Shown: in pieces, positions 24,157 through 37,800 of the stretch
Position numbering within the stretch: the stretch's first letter is position 1
Layout of the letters: every line of letters starts with the position of its first letter
Assembly (NCBI GenBank): GCA_013398275.1
Contig: VZSE01004958.1
Coordinates: 1,047,414 to 1,111,413, forward strand
DNA from: Promerops cafer
Taxonomy: Eukaryota; Chordata; Aves; Passeriformes; Nectariniidae
Length of the DNA stretch: 64,000 bases
Direction: 5' to 3'
Notes under the pieces: model-generated
Database searches by the model: none
What the model was told of the DNA's origin: nothing
The model's input: the letters and a program-made list of their open reading frames with translations, nothing else
Made by a program: the position numbers and the translations under genes

Positions 24157-26023
24157 AGGGAAAATGTGGGCCTGTTGTTGAGTGGACCAGGGGCCCTGGT
24201 GACAGCATGTGGAAAAGGCTGAGGCACTGACAGAGTTCTTTGCCCCGAACTTCACAAGACCGTCCTTTGGAAAGCCAAGACCTCAGAACCACGGTAAATC
24301 TGGAACATGATCAGCTCAGAGACTGATCCAGATTAAATTTAATTACATGATCTAACCCAGCTGACCAAGACCTGACCTTTATTTTATATCACACCTATCA
24401 CAAATAGTAGAGACATTTAAATACACTGTACCAGAAACCAAATTTAATAGTCAGTGAGTCTAATAAATTAGATTGTTTCTGGGCAGATATCATCTTGTGA
24501 TTGACACGATAAAGGTCCTAGGTCTTTAATTTAACAGAGCAACTTTCTCACAAGAAAGATGAAAGTTGTAATTAATTAACTTGCTACTGTCTTTATGCCA
24601 AAACATTGAAGCAAAACATATGTCTTCACGAAAACCTTTCAAGACTTGCAGACAGTACAGATTTTTTAAATCAACACTATATTCTAAAAAAAAAGTAGCA
24701 ATAATGAAATCCTTGGTTATTTAGAGCACATTTTTAAACAGAATTTAATTCCAAATTAAAAATCAACATCTACCTTTTACCTTCAATTTCTGAGGAAAGG
24801 AGTATTTCCATGGTGTCATAAAATGCAAACACCAGAGTTAAATTTCATTTTAAACTTTAATAGGTGACTATTGAAGGAATTGATTACTAACATATAAATA
24901 TTTTACAAATAATTGTTACAGATTTCAATTTTTTTTCCAAATCACACTTTAAAACACGGTTATCCAGTATTCTGGGAATACTGACTGTACAATAGTTACA
25001 AACCATCTCAGATTCATCTTGACTCAGATAAGCTATAGCACTGGAGCCTTCCCCCTGCTTAACATTGCCTCAGTTAGTTGTGTCCCTAGTGGCTATGGGG
25101 AGAAGAGGTCCTTAACAATGTGGGCATAAGTCATCAATGTCACTGGTAGCACTCAATCAGCCTGTGGTAGTTTTTTTTCCTTCTATTTGATAGTAGGCTC
25201 AGTTAGGAGGCTTCTAATTGAGGAGAAATTGAGCTGATGGTTGCTGCAGTGAACAGTATGTTAAAGGTGATTTGACATGACACATACCCATTTATCAGAG
25301 TTTATTATAATCTTCAGAGTGACACCAAGCTGTGTGGAGCGGTCAATACACTGGAGGGAAGGGATGCCATCCAGAGGGACCTGGACAGGCTTGACAGGTG
25401 GGCTGATGTATCCTCACGAAGTTCAACAAGGCCAGCTGCAGGGTCCTGCACATGTGTAGGGGCAATCCCAGTTCCAAGTACAGGCTGGGCAGAGAACGGA
25501 TTGAGAAAAGCTCTGAGGAAAAAGACTTGCATATGATGGTTGATGCGCAACTCAACATGAGCCAGCAGTGTGAACTCAGAGCCCAGAAAGCCAGCTGTGT
25601 CCTGGTCTGCATCGAAAGCAGCATGGCCAGCAGGCCAAGGACTGTGATCCTCCTCTACTCCACTCATGTATGACCCCACCTGGAGTGCTGCGTCCAGCTC
25701 TGGGACCCAAATTGGAGAAGGACACGGACTTGAAGAAGTGAATCCAGAGGAGGGCCATAAAGATGAACAGAGGACCTCTCCTATGAAGACAAATGGAGAG
25801 AGCTGGGGGGTGTTCATCCTGAAGAACAGGCTCCAGGGAACTCTTCTAACAGCCTTCCCGTACCTAAAGGGGCCTACAAGAGAGCTGGAGAGGGACTTTT
25901 TACAAGGCTTACAGTGATGGGACAAGGGGCAATGGCTGAAAACTGAAAGAAGAAATTGTTTACTGTGAGGGTGGTGAGGCACTGGAACAGGTTTCCCACT
26001 CAAGTTGTGGATGCCTCATCCCT
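24157..26023. repeat. Duplicated segment, copy C (complete)
   Basis: Near-identical to 22240-23883 plus the fragment 23885-24155. It carries the 178 bp missing from copy A and then runs into the true CR1 3' end and unique flank after 26140. It is therefore the version most likely to reflect the real locus. Confidence 0.9.
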
Positions 26024-26140
26024 GGAATTGTTCAGGGCCAGATGAGATAGGACCCTGAGCAACCTGGTCTAATGGAAAGTGCTGGAACTAGGTGACCTAT
26101 AAGGTCTCTTCCAACACAGTCCATTCTATAATTCTGTGAA
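25300..26140 (+). mobile_element. CR1 LINE, ORF2 C-terminal part and 3' end
   Basis: About 840 bp of a 5'-truncated CR1. The + strand reads through the ORF2 C-terminal region ('gacaccaagctg', 'gagggacctggacaggctt', 'cagtgtgaactcagagccca', 'gaggcactggaacaggtttc'). The end, 'ccattctataattctgtga', is the CR1-type tail of short 8 bp repeats. Frameshifts and stops break the frame, so it is dead. The 229 aa frame on the minus strand at 25314-26003 is an antisense shadow of this element. Confidence 0.9.
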
Positions 26141-29068
26141 CAGTCTGGACCTAGGAAACTAATCACTCCACTTGACTTCTTGCAGGACAGACTAATCTTT
26201 CGGACCCACATGAAATTTCAAAAATGTCAACGCTCATTCTAGACATACTTCTAGCAATTCTTAATTACTTTTATTTTGAAAATCGTACCAAAACCAGAAA
26301 AGTCCTTTAGTTTCTGGCCTTGCTATTTTACACACTCTCTCTCGGTTTCCCTTATTTCTCAAAGTTTATTCATCTCTGCACTTATACATGGTGCTATTGC
26401 TATACCTTGCTGTTGCTAAGTTATATCATACTGAAATTAATGAATATATGTTTAATTTTGTCTTTTGCTTCCACATTTCAGTAATTGGCAAACCACTAAT
26501 GGAAAACTCTGAGTTGCTTTCAAGTGTAATCTGTACTATTATTTCAAAAATTTCTTGATCTTTGGACATTTCAGCAAATGGTCATGTCTCACGTGTCAGA
26601 TTGTGAATTTGTAACAATTCTCCAAGTACATTTGTTATCATTTTAGTATTGACAACACAAAGTGTATTTTCATTAGGATCACTGTAGATAAACATACACA
26701 TAGATTAAAACCAACCCAATTCTTCTTTATGTTGATTATTATCATTACCAATAAGCAATGTCCTTAATAGTGAGTTTATTTTCTTAGAAGATTTATATTC
26801 ATCATCTAATCCTTCTTCCTGAGAATAGCCCAGTGTTGTAATATTGGTTAAGTGGTGAATGGATATAGATATTCTAGTTTCATTCTCAGGAAAACTGGAA
26901 AGAAGAACTTAAAATAACTGAGCTGGGTTTTGCTGGTAAGGTTCTGACAATTTCTTAAAAATAAAAAGTCACAGCTCTAAAAGGCTGAGATTGAACTTGT
27001 CTCCTTTTTTATGCATAAGTGTAAAAGAAGTGAGAGCAGTAGCCCAGGGTGAGAAATTGCCTTGCAAGAAGGAATATTGTGTACTAGACTATACATATGG
27101 AAGAAATAAATATTTATTTGGAGCTCATTCATTGAACTTAGGTAAGGAGATAAAAGAAAAAAAAAGACATTAAATGTCTGTTTCTGTGTACTGTCATTAT
27201 CAGCAACAATAAATATCTTACGGGAAGGGTTTTATATAGACCAGTGACTAGATATTCTTTGCATAGTTTGTAAATCTTTGTTACCTGTGCAAACCTATAG
27301 ACTTAATAGGTTCTTATACAAAATTTAATTGTGTAAACTTCAGAAGATTTATTAAACAATTAATATATAACCTTTGCATGTGGTCAGAAAAGCAAAAATA
27401 ACACTAAAAAAATCCCAAAAGAGACCACCAATCCCGTTCTATTGCTTTATTATGTATGTGGATGTGTCCTGGAGAAAAATGTAAAGTTAATTTATGGTAA
27501 CCACACAATTTGTCTTTTGAAATCTTCAGCTCATAAACCTTACCTGGAAACATGAGACATAATTGTAGAAAAAAGCTGTTCTACTGTGCCAGTGAAGCAC
27601 CCTGGGTTCTGTATGAGTGTTGCCAGCTCAAAAAATCAACATGTTCGAGCCAACAGATATTGAACCAATGCATGAACAGCTATTGCTTCTGCAGGAAAAG
27701 CTCAGCATAGTCTCTTGTGGTCTTCCTAGAAACTGTGCACTTTCTGGAAAAGAGGAAGATTTGGAGCATCTCAAGAAAAAAAAAAAGAGGATTGAACACA
27801 GGACATTCACCTTCTCTATGGAGATGGAAAGCCTTGGCTCCTAATGCATTTTTTAAAATCAAAAACTAATCCCTGTTGGAATTGTCTCTTTATGCTTGTT
27901 TATTAAAGACATCTAATTTCAGGAGAGGACTTTGAAAGCCAAATGAATTAAGATGTCTCTAGACTAAATAAAATGCAAGAAGTAAATTTTGGAGCTTGAA
28001 GGAGCTTAATTTGTCCAACTCAATAGCAGATTCATTTCCAGCTATCACAATATTTATAGTTCCTGGTTTGTGGCCTTCACTTGTCTAAGTTTTCAATTAT
28101 CCAGTTGTGGCATGAGGCTTTCTCCACAACTGGGAGATTCCCTGCAAGATAGCACAGCGTGTTTGAATTTCTGAGAGAACAGATTTTTTTTAAAACTTTT
28201 TTACTGTTTATAACTAATGCTAAAGGTTATAGTGGTGCTTCCTTTCCAATATGAATAACAAAAATTACAAACATCTTTCATGACTTACTGACTATATAAG
28301 CTGATGCTTGAATGCCATCAAAAATGCAATCATCTTTTGCATGTTTATGACTCACAAAATTTCTTCATTACTATTTCAGACTAAAATATTGGTCAGCCTG
28401 CCTGACCTCCCTTTGTGAATATCTATCACTCCAGCTCATACCTAAAAGAGAGCACTTAGTTTTCCTCACAAATACTACCTTCTGTTTCCTTTCCTGAATT
28501 TTGTGGAACTTCTAGTCTTTCACACAAACCCAAAATCTCAAAACCTGTCCTTGAAACTCACAACCTGGATGTGTTTCTTCTCTGTGTGATTTCACTGCTC
28601 TCTCGATTTTGCAGTTTACGTCTCTCTCTTTCTGTAGTGATGTCTGCCTTCCTTATCCAACCAAGATACCTAAGTAGCTTTTTATACCACATTTTCATTT
28701 CTCTTGGTGATTGATTCCTACTTATATATCTAGAATTAATCTTCTTCCTAGTGATATTATTTTGGCAATGTCACCTCTTTTTGCATACCTGTACTACCCC
28801 TTGCTTTGTTTTGCTGCATCAAGCATGAAATATTTATTGTTTCTTTCAAAGTTCCACCTCATTTATCTGCACTTGATCAACATTTCTCATTTAAAAAGTC
28901 ACATCCTCATGCCATTATGTCAGCATTCGTTCCTTATTAGTTCAGTTTTCAAACACTGCCTTTCCGAATACTTGGGAGTGTATTGTGTTTTCATGGCAAG
29001 GTTTTGGTAGTGGAGGAGCTACAGAGGTGGCTTTTGTGAGAGGCTGCCAGAAGATATTCCTTTGTTGG
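26141..29068. other. AT-rich non-coding DNA, no gene recognised
   Basis: Unique flank downstream of the CR1 and its duplication. An A-run lies near 27776-27786. Open frames at 27617-27844 (+) and 28711-29010 (+) have no motif I recognise. Confidence 0.5.
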
Positions 29069-29294
29069 TGTCCTGCTTCTGGCCAGGCCAGGGTTAATTT
29101 TTGCAGTAGTCAGGAGGCTAATTTTCCCAAATCAAGTCTATTTCTCCTCTGACAGTCATTGGTGGGTGATCCCTCCCTGCTCTTATCTTTATCCATGAAT
29201 CTTTTGTTATATTTTCTGTTCCCTACCCAGCTGAGGAGGTGAGTGATAGAGCTGCTTTGGTAGGCATCTAACATTCAGCCAGGGTCAACCCACA
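29069..29294 (+). mobile_element. Solo LTR with a large internal deletion
   Basis: It starts with 'tgtcctgcttctggccaggc' followed by 'agggttaattttt', which is the beginning of a common avian ERV LTR. It then jumps to 'tttcccaaatcaagtctatt', 'tggtgggtgatccctccctg', 'cagctgaggaggtgagtgat' and 'cagccagggtcaacccaca', which is the LTR's 3' part. With TG and CA ends it is only about 226 bp, so most of the LTR middle is missing. The 3' part is the same family as 18398-18653. Confidence 0.7.
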
Positions 29295-30922
29295 ATAGAG
29301 AGGAACTTCATAAAATTGTGATCAAGATTATTTCATTAAGTGCCTTTGATCTTCTTCATCTTTGTGACCTCCATTTAGAAATCTGCTAATGAAGATGACT
29401 AAATTATACCCTTTCATTGTACTTCTCTATCTCATTGGTTGCTTTATTTTCTTTTTTTTTTTTTCTTTGTATTTTATTGTGGAATTTGAGTGTCTGTGGA
29501 TTAGGAAATAGAAGTTTTTCCCATCCTGTGTTTCTAAAACACCTATAAGATCAGAGTCCGAACACTCCCAGGCAAGATCTGAACTATCACCTAACTCATA
29601 CCATATATCCAAAGGAAAACAAAAGTATAAACACAAATCTCTGTCTCAACTGTTTAGGACCTGGGAGACAGAGACATTATAGTCTTCTCTAGAAATCTAG
29701 TCAAAATCTCAGAAACACTGCTGCTACATATGGGCAGATCTGGTATTCTGGCTGAAGAAAGGATTTAAATGTATATTTTATAGTTAAAGTCACATGGGGA
29801 ACACAAAATAGTACATTTGTGCTTGAGAAACCTGCAGTATTCCAGACCAGAATAGGAAGTTAGCATTATTTTTTCTAATTTGGAAACTAGACACTTTACC
29901 TTGTGGGACTCAAACTTCACAAAATATTGAACTATTAATAAATTAGATTGAGAGTAACAGTACCCTTCACACATGTAAAAGAGAGGATTGTTGGCTGTTA
30001 AAAATATCAGTTTCCAGAAGAAACCTCATGAATGCTCTAGTTCCAGAGTCTCTGCGGTCTTACATGACTAGTAGTAAAAATGAAATGAGAGTCTTTTGCC
30101 TTGACAGCCATAGGGAAACATACAAAATGCATATGAACAAACATGTACTCTGACAGAATCCTAACTGCATTAAGCATTAAATATTTTAAGAGACTAGGTT
30201 TATTTTCATATACACCAATGTGCAGCTTTTCTGGGCCATTCTTAAATTCTTAAATTCAGGCCCACTTGTCTTGCCTGCCTGTAATCCCTGTGTCCTAGCT
30301 AATCTAAAAAGTAATTCCCATGTGGCAGCTTCTAAGATAAGGATCTATGCCTTAATTTCTGTATCCTCTGAATAAATCTGTCCTCAATTATCTTGACTAT
30401 TCTTATGTGAGCTCTTTGACTTTGTGTATGCTATTAAAGCATACTTATACTCCAATGAGCAATCTGTAAAAAATGTATAATTGGATTCTCTGTGTGTTGT
30501 CTCTCATTAACTCTGTCTTAAGTGTACACTGTTGACAAGTTTTTAAAAAAACTAAAAACCTATTCTGACAGTCAACCTTGCAAATTCGTCCTTAGATCTG
30601 CAAGTCAAATTCTGACACTATTTAAATTCTACAAGTGGAGCTTTGTTAATAATGTCTTGATTATTTGTGAGCACAAAAAAAAAGAAAGAAAGAAAAAAAA
30701 AAGCCAGCAACCACCACCCTAGCTCATATTCTCACAGCTTTATAGGCACTGGAGTATGATGCTAAGAAGAATAAAACAGTAAATATACAATCAGTACAAT
30801 AAGCACATCTCTACATAAATTAGTAAGTGTAAATCATAACTACATGGAGGAATGAAACATTTAAATGTAAAAGAGTTGTCATTTTAAACATATGCAGTAT
30901 TTCAGAGAGAAAATTTAGATAT
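29295..30922. other. AT-rich non-coding DNA, no gene recognised
   Basis: Unique sequence. A T-run lies at 29451-29464, and an A-rich stretch (aaagaaagaaag) at 30676-30702. Confidence 0.5.
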
Positions 30923-30955
30923 TTGTTCATTTCACGTTCACTATGAAATGAACAA
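30923..30955. repeat. Perfect 12 bp inverted repeat with 9-base loop
   Basis: TTGTTCATTTCA at 30923-30934 and TGAAATGAACAA at 30944-30955 are exact reverse complements. The arms are AT-rich but not simple sequence. It lies in unique DNA away from recognised elements. Confidence 0.85.
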
Positions 30956-33433
30956 TTTTTATGTGACCACTTTGTAACATTACCTTGTCTAAGTAGTAAA
31001 CTACCCTGTGATGTTACATAAAATACTAACTTTTTCAGTAATTATTTGAAAAAAGATATGTGCATGGGCAAGGAATTAATAGCAAAAAAAATTTTCTTTA
31101 TCAAATATATTATATAAATTATGTATATAATATCACAAATGAAGGAGACAGAGAAAGACAGAATTTTAAATCCACCTTTGAACTTCTTCCTGTGTTTTTG
31201 AATGCCAGCTGCTGCTGGCAAAGTCTAAGCAATAATCCATCCTTCCCACGTCTTCAGTATCACTGGGTCTGAACCAAACTCAAGCTCAATACAAAACTGC
31301 ACAAGGGCTGTTGTGCCTTGGCTGTTTCCTGCAGGGATTCCTTTGGCTGCTAAGGAATGGATGGAGCTCTGCATATTTTAGTCCATCTCCCTTCCCATGT
31401 TTGATTCTGGCATGACCCTGACCTGCTCCACACCAAGGAATGGGGTAACAGATTGGCTGCAAGGGCATTTGTCCAACAGAAATTTGTGTGGCTTAACAAT
31501 AATCCCCTTTAGCTCTTTCTATTCTGTTTTCTTTCAGCTCTGTGCTACATTGTTAAGCAGCTCTAGTTTTAATGAGCATTTCGATATCTCTTTTCATTGT
31601 TTTTTAAACTAAGATACATAAGTGTTCACTGTGTTTCCTGTTCCACTGTACATACGAGTAGACAAATGAACCAATGCACAACATAATCTGCTCTCACTGT
31701 CCCTGAGGTGCTTGGAAACAGATTCTAATGTTCTAATTGCATTTATCCATATAGTTTCCAGCACCCTTTTGTTGTGATTTATAATACAGTATCAAATATG
31801 AATTAATACTTTAGTCTCTCCTGCATTTGCTACCATTCTTTCCACTGGGATCAGCTGGTAGATGAGATTCTCATTAAAGCTCTTGGTTGTATTAAACACT
31901 TCTAATGCAAGCACTGATAAAGTGCTTTGGGGGGAATCTTACACATTAATCTATTTTTTTCCAATTAATATTTGAGATTATTAAGAAGGGTGGGGTTTGT
32001 TTTTTTTTTTTAATATTAATATGCTGTTATTGGCTTCATTGTCTGTTTATTAAATGTCCTTTTATTAACTTCTACACCATGAACAAACTTTTCTGATATT
32101 TTTTTTTTTTCTAGTGAAGGTGAATTGTAATTATTTTTACTGTCCTCTCTAATTTGTACTCATGTGTAAATGTTAATCCTGTGAGACATAGATGGCAAAT
32201 ATTTTTTTCTTCTACTATCAAGGAAATAGAGCTTAAATTGTAGTCATTATTTCATTATTGAAACCCTATGTTTACATAGTACCTGATTTGATTTCACAGA
32301 CTCTGCTAATGCCAAAATGAAACTAGTCTGACAGTACTTGTTGACGGCAGAAACCATAATTTCTTATAAAACATCATTTTGCCTTCTCTCCTAAAATGAA
32401 CCAAAGCAAAACAAAACCTCTCTTTGGATAAAAAATAGACTGCATTGAAATAACTCAAAAAGATGTTGCTAGTTTCAGTGAAGTCAGAATTTTAACTTTA
32501 TTTCTTGTCATCCTGTTTTATCTTATTATTCCAAAAGATCCTAATCTGCAGTCATCAGAAATCACTGTAAAGATTCCTGCTGATATCATGTGGCTCACAA
32601 AGTTCAATATGGTTTTTTGGGTGCCATTTAATATTTACCTCAGATGTTAGCCAAGGAAATGCATGGAGAAGACTATGTATCTTCATGTATATGCACTGAA
32701 GTTTGCATTCTAAACCTTAGGTTATGGAATTATTTTGGTTTAAAATATGAACTGACTGCAAGTGAAATGCTATCACATGCATAAGAATCTGGTGGCTGCT
32801 AACATACCCTGTCTTGATTTTTAGGGGAAGAAGAAAATTATACTGTTCTCAATTAAAAGGACAACTGTGATTTCTTAAATAGAAGGAATATAATTACCCA
32901 TGCTGGATTTGGACTAAGAATTGAAAATTAAAACTCTGTCTCTTATAAAAGTATCATGGGGCTTTTAACAACCAAAAGTTGTCACTATCTGGCTTTTATG
33001 TGTTCTCTGAAAACAAAGATAGTCTGGCTTTTGGTAATACATTAATTTTCCATGGCACAGCTCTTAACATTGGATATTTATTTAAAAATAATTTCAGCTG
33101 CAATTTTCAGAGAACTGGGATTAAGAAATGATTGTATCTCTTCCTGAGGGTTATTTGTGCACCCAGATACACCACTGAAATGAAATCTACATGAGTATTA
33201 AACCTACCTTTTAACTAGTATTACAAGATAAGATAGTAATTATTCCAGCTCCATTACTAATAATCCAACTGATATGCATTTGTGCACTTCAGTTCTTTTC
33301 TAGGTACATTTTCTTAAAAAATATTCAACAGGTATAGTCATTTAATCCAAAACTCATTCAATCCCCTTGATCTTAAATACAAATGCCTGCTCTTCTTCCT
33401 AGGAAAATAGTGCTTTCTTACACAGCTTTGAAG
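30956..33433. other. AT-rich non-coding DNA, no gene recognised
   Basis: Unique sequence with T-runs near 31999-32012 and 32099-32112. The part at 31190-31480 is somewhat GC-richer and unassigned. Confidence 0.5.
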
Positions 33434-33474
33434 AAAACAAACAAACAAACAAACAAACAAACAAACAAACAAAC
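33434..33474. repeat. (CAAA)n microsatellite
   Basis: About ten uninterrupted tetranucleotide units of 'acaa'. Confidence 0.95.
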
Positions 33475-34773
33475 TCTTTCTGTCATCAAGACCCTTGGAG
33501 TTTTACACCCACAGGGGCTTTCCATGGAAGGATAATATCTACCCTCAACGTGTGAGTCTTCCATAACAGGAACATCTAGCATTTTTATTTTCTTAAAAAT
33601 TTCTAAATATGATCAAGTGCTGTGTCACTAGCAAGAAATAGAAATAGATGTGAGAAGAACTCCACAGACTTTTCAAAACACAAACTGTTAGGATGAATTC
33701 AGAGAAGTTTCTTTATCAATGGAATGATGATTATGCACTGTTAAGGCAGCAGAGAGGTTGCATAGTTAAACAATCAACAGACCAGATGACATTTCAGCTG
33801 TACAACTGTAACAGGCAGATTGCTTACTCATATCCCTTAAGCTTTGTGGGTTTTTTCAGTTGCAAGAGGCAAACTGTGGTGGGGTTCCACAGTGGAGACA
33901 GAGAGTAAAGTATGTTTCAACCACTAAATTTTACAAGCAGTTTATCAGCTGGTAACACAGAAACCATGGGTAGCAGTTCAAAAAAGAAGCCTGACAAGCA
34001 TAGATGCTCATGTGAAAATTCTTCACTAAGCACATCTGAGAGTTGGAATTGCACAGTGCATTTTCTTTGGCACAGAGGCTCTTCTCTGAGTCCTTCAGTG
34101 ATGCCTCAGCAATTGTGTTTCAATGCAAGCTTTCTCTATTTCCTTTTTTTTCTTTGTTAATTTGGTCTCTTCCCTTTCCTCTTGGTTTCCTGAAGGGAAT
34201 AACCTCTCTGGCAGTACTACCAAAAATGTCATAACAAAAGCCCATACCTGTCATTTTCATTTCAGAAACAAAAGGGTGAATTCGGTGCATACTACTTCAT
34301 TCAGCTGAGGATTATTGAAGTGTTCATGGCAGGAGGAGAAAGTTAATTGATTGACCCAAGTTATGTTGATTAACTGAATTAGGAATGAGTTCCTTAAAGT
34401 TACTGAAAGTGGCTAATATCTACAATAATGTTTTTCCATTTGAATTACTAGACACAAAATGGATACCGTCCATGAAATTTATATATAGGTATAAAAAAAT
34501 TGAATAAAGTAATGTGTTTTCCTTATGGTCTCTGTGTCTAATGGTTGCAATTGTGCAAGACATTGACAAATGCTTAATAGATAAAAACACAGAATTGCTA
34601 CTGAATGCAAGAGGATGTGCACACTTTAAGAATGGACAAGATCAAATGGTAAGATCAAACACTGATGAAATATCCCATCCTTTTCTTTTGTATTAGAAAA
34701 GAAATACAAGGTTTTAATATTATGTGCAGTAAACTGACCAAGAATATTTTTGATGAAAAATATTCCAGTGCAA

Positions 34774-34804
<31 letters not shown>

Positions 34805-37800
34805 CTGAAACTCTACACTTCCGGTGTTTTTGGTGTTTTTGTTTTTGTATTTTGGTTTTTTTTTTTTCCTGTTTGAACTTGCACTATAGGGTTCAGTAGA
34901 AATCAAAAGGTACCCTTTGAAACAAAAATTTCCAATTTGGAATAAATTTTAGTTGCACATCAATATCTGAATTGTTGTTCTCACCTTCTTTAAACCAACC
35001 CCCTGTGGCCTCTAAGCAGACATGTCTTTTTCCTCACTCATGTCTTAGTAGTAAGTTAGGATGGTTTTAATAGAAATTTAAGTATGCATTTCTCTCTGAA
35101 GCTGACTAACATTTCCATTGCCTTTACTTCATTATTTTATACTGAAATATATTAAATTGTACAGCTCTGGTTTTAGTTTTTCTAGAATATTTATTTCATA
35201 TTGCATTTGTAAATAATGGGCTTTATTTGCTGGATCATCAACAGCCATCAAACAATTTGGATGTAAAGTTCTGCTGTGGTTTATAAATTTTTCAATTTAA
35301 TTAAGGCCATAACTTTAAGTTACTGGCTATTCTGTATGTTCTTAATAATTGTATCTAGTAGGTTTTTTTTTTTTTTTTTCTTTGAGACAATAGTCTGTAA
35401 TCATTGAGTATGGGGGAAAATATCATTACAGAGCTGTTAGGATGAGAAGGAAAAACATGCATTTCACAGACTTCAGGTTAATTAAGGCAAGCAGAATGTA
35501 ATTACCTTCTTCAAGTTTGGCCAAGAGAACATTATGAGAAATACCATACAATTTGCAATGACCAGTTTTGTTGAGCACCTTGTTTTTATGTTTTATCTGA
35601 AAGATAAGATCTCTAGCAATAGGGTTCCATCTAACATGATATCTGGGCAGTACTAATACTGTGAAAAATTGCAATCTCCTCTATTACTAATAGTATCTCC
35701 TTAAATACTACAGAGGTCCACAGAGGTCTGCCTTCCATCTGTATACAGACTAGGCTGACCCCATTTAATACAGGGGTTCTTGTGTGATTACAATTTAAAC
35801 CTGTTTTTCTGCACCACTACAGATGATTACATTATCTCTCACAGCCAGACTCTGAAATGGAGCAGCACTCTAGAAATACATCCTTTTGAGGACAATCTAC
35901 AGTTTGATTAGCATGGCAGTTTAGGGCCAATGGAGTGCCAGGAGTAACTCTGTAATAACCCTCTGCAGATAGCAGAGCAGAAGAGGGAGTAGATTCCTCA
36001 CTGGTGTTTAGGTATTCCTCCCTCACATCAAAGGGAGAAGCTGACAGGGGTATAGTGTTATCGGGAATGAATGGAGTTTTGGATCTATACCCTAAATGTT
36101 GGCAAGCATAAACGTGCTCCCTGGAAACGCTCTATACTATCTTTAAGTCTGGCTGAATCTTTTTCAGTCTGTCTCCCTCTTGCTATCTGTCTGCTCAATG
36201 GACAGTATGTCAAATTGAAGTTTTACGGTTAAGTCAGAACTTCAGCTGTTTGCTTGTAGCTCTAAGTCAAAGTAGGTGTACTCAAATATGCAAAATATTT
36301 TTTGTAGAACTGGTGCACAATTTTCAGTGGAAATGTTATATCATTTCAGTTGAAATGTATAGGAACAGTCTTTCATAGAAAAATTAAATTTATTATTATG
36401 ATGCCAATTTTGATAACATCCTTACTTAAAAGCTTTTACAATGTTTTTATTGAAAACATTAAGCCAGTATTACCCAAGTAGTTATAGAATTGCTTCAACT
36501 TGCTCTTTCTCTAAATCATTCTCTGAATTGTGTCAATATTTTTTTTGTTATAAATTTTTCATGAAACATTTGAAGATATGATTAAATACTGTTTTGAGTA
36601 CTGCCCCACATAAAGGTCGAAGGCTGTGTATTAAGATTTCTTTCCTGCCCTCAATCTCCTTCTTACCTGTACTTTGGCTTGTATCTATGTCTGACATTTT
36701 TCCTAGTCTTCCTGTGAATCTTAGTCTTTGTAAACCATGAGTGGGGTAACTCTTGCAATAGAAGGGTCTAGGCATTGATCTGACAAATCCCGACTCATAT
36801 CGGTAAGTTTAGTCATATAAGAATATCTTCTCAAGTTGATGCCATTTTTTGTGATGATAAATTACACAGGTATTCATTATAAAATGAATCTTCATTTTTA
36901 ATAGTTATAAACAAAATGGAAACAGATTTGCATTCCACAGTAATAGTGTTTTTCTGTCAAACTATTTTATTGTCCTTTCAGTCCACAAAACTTTAGAGCC
37001 ATTTCCCAGGAGAAAGCCTTCAGCAAAGTAGAGACACTTCAGAGCACAGCTAGGTACAGAATACAAGAATTATAAAACTGTCATAAATGTCAGGATGTAT
37101 TGTAATCAGCAGCACAGTTTCTGTGCCTGGAAACCAGCCATTTATTCTAAGGAGTTCTTTATGGTCTGGTAAATTGCATTAAATTTAAACAAGATTGTAA
37201 TGACATTTTATACAAAATAATATTTTAATAATCTAAGACAATGCCAGTTTCATGGGAATTACATTTTCTTTTTTTTTTTTTCCACATTCACTTTCTATCC
37301 TTTATTCTGAGACTTACATTTTACCATACATGTGAGCACATTGTCTCTTTTTCTGTTGTACATACACGCTTCCTTGCACAGTTCTTTTTAATATCAACAC
37401 TCTGAATTTAGTCTCCCAAGTGCTAGTTTTGCACTGGTGTGTCTTCATTGATCACAGTGGAGTTTCCAGAAGTTCAGATGGCGGCACAGAAGACCAGAGT
37501 GAAACTCAGTAACTCAACAATTATTTAACTGGTGTATAGTTTAGTTTTCAGGTGTATAAAAACTAAAGCTCCAAAAATAAAGCAACCTCTACACACAGTA
37601 AGGAAGCAAAGTCAAACAACAGAAGAAAATCAGTGTGTTGGAAAAAAAAAAAAAAAAAGAAAGAAGATATTATTTCTAAAAGAGAATAATTAAACAAACA
37701 AAAGCTAGAACAATATAAAAGAATTCTACATTTCTCTATAGAGAAATAAAAGAACACACAGAAGGCAAAACTCTTACAAATAAATAATTAATATTTAACC

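Noticed and set aside
25314..26003. 229-codon open frame on the minus strand
   Set aside because: It runs antisense through a + strand CR1 and is duplicated in pieces at 23398-24136. It is a shadow of the retrotransposon.
22240..26023. Segmental or tandem gene duplication as a biological event
   Set aside because: It contains no gene, and each copy boundary coincides with a single N, so an assembly cause is more likely.
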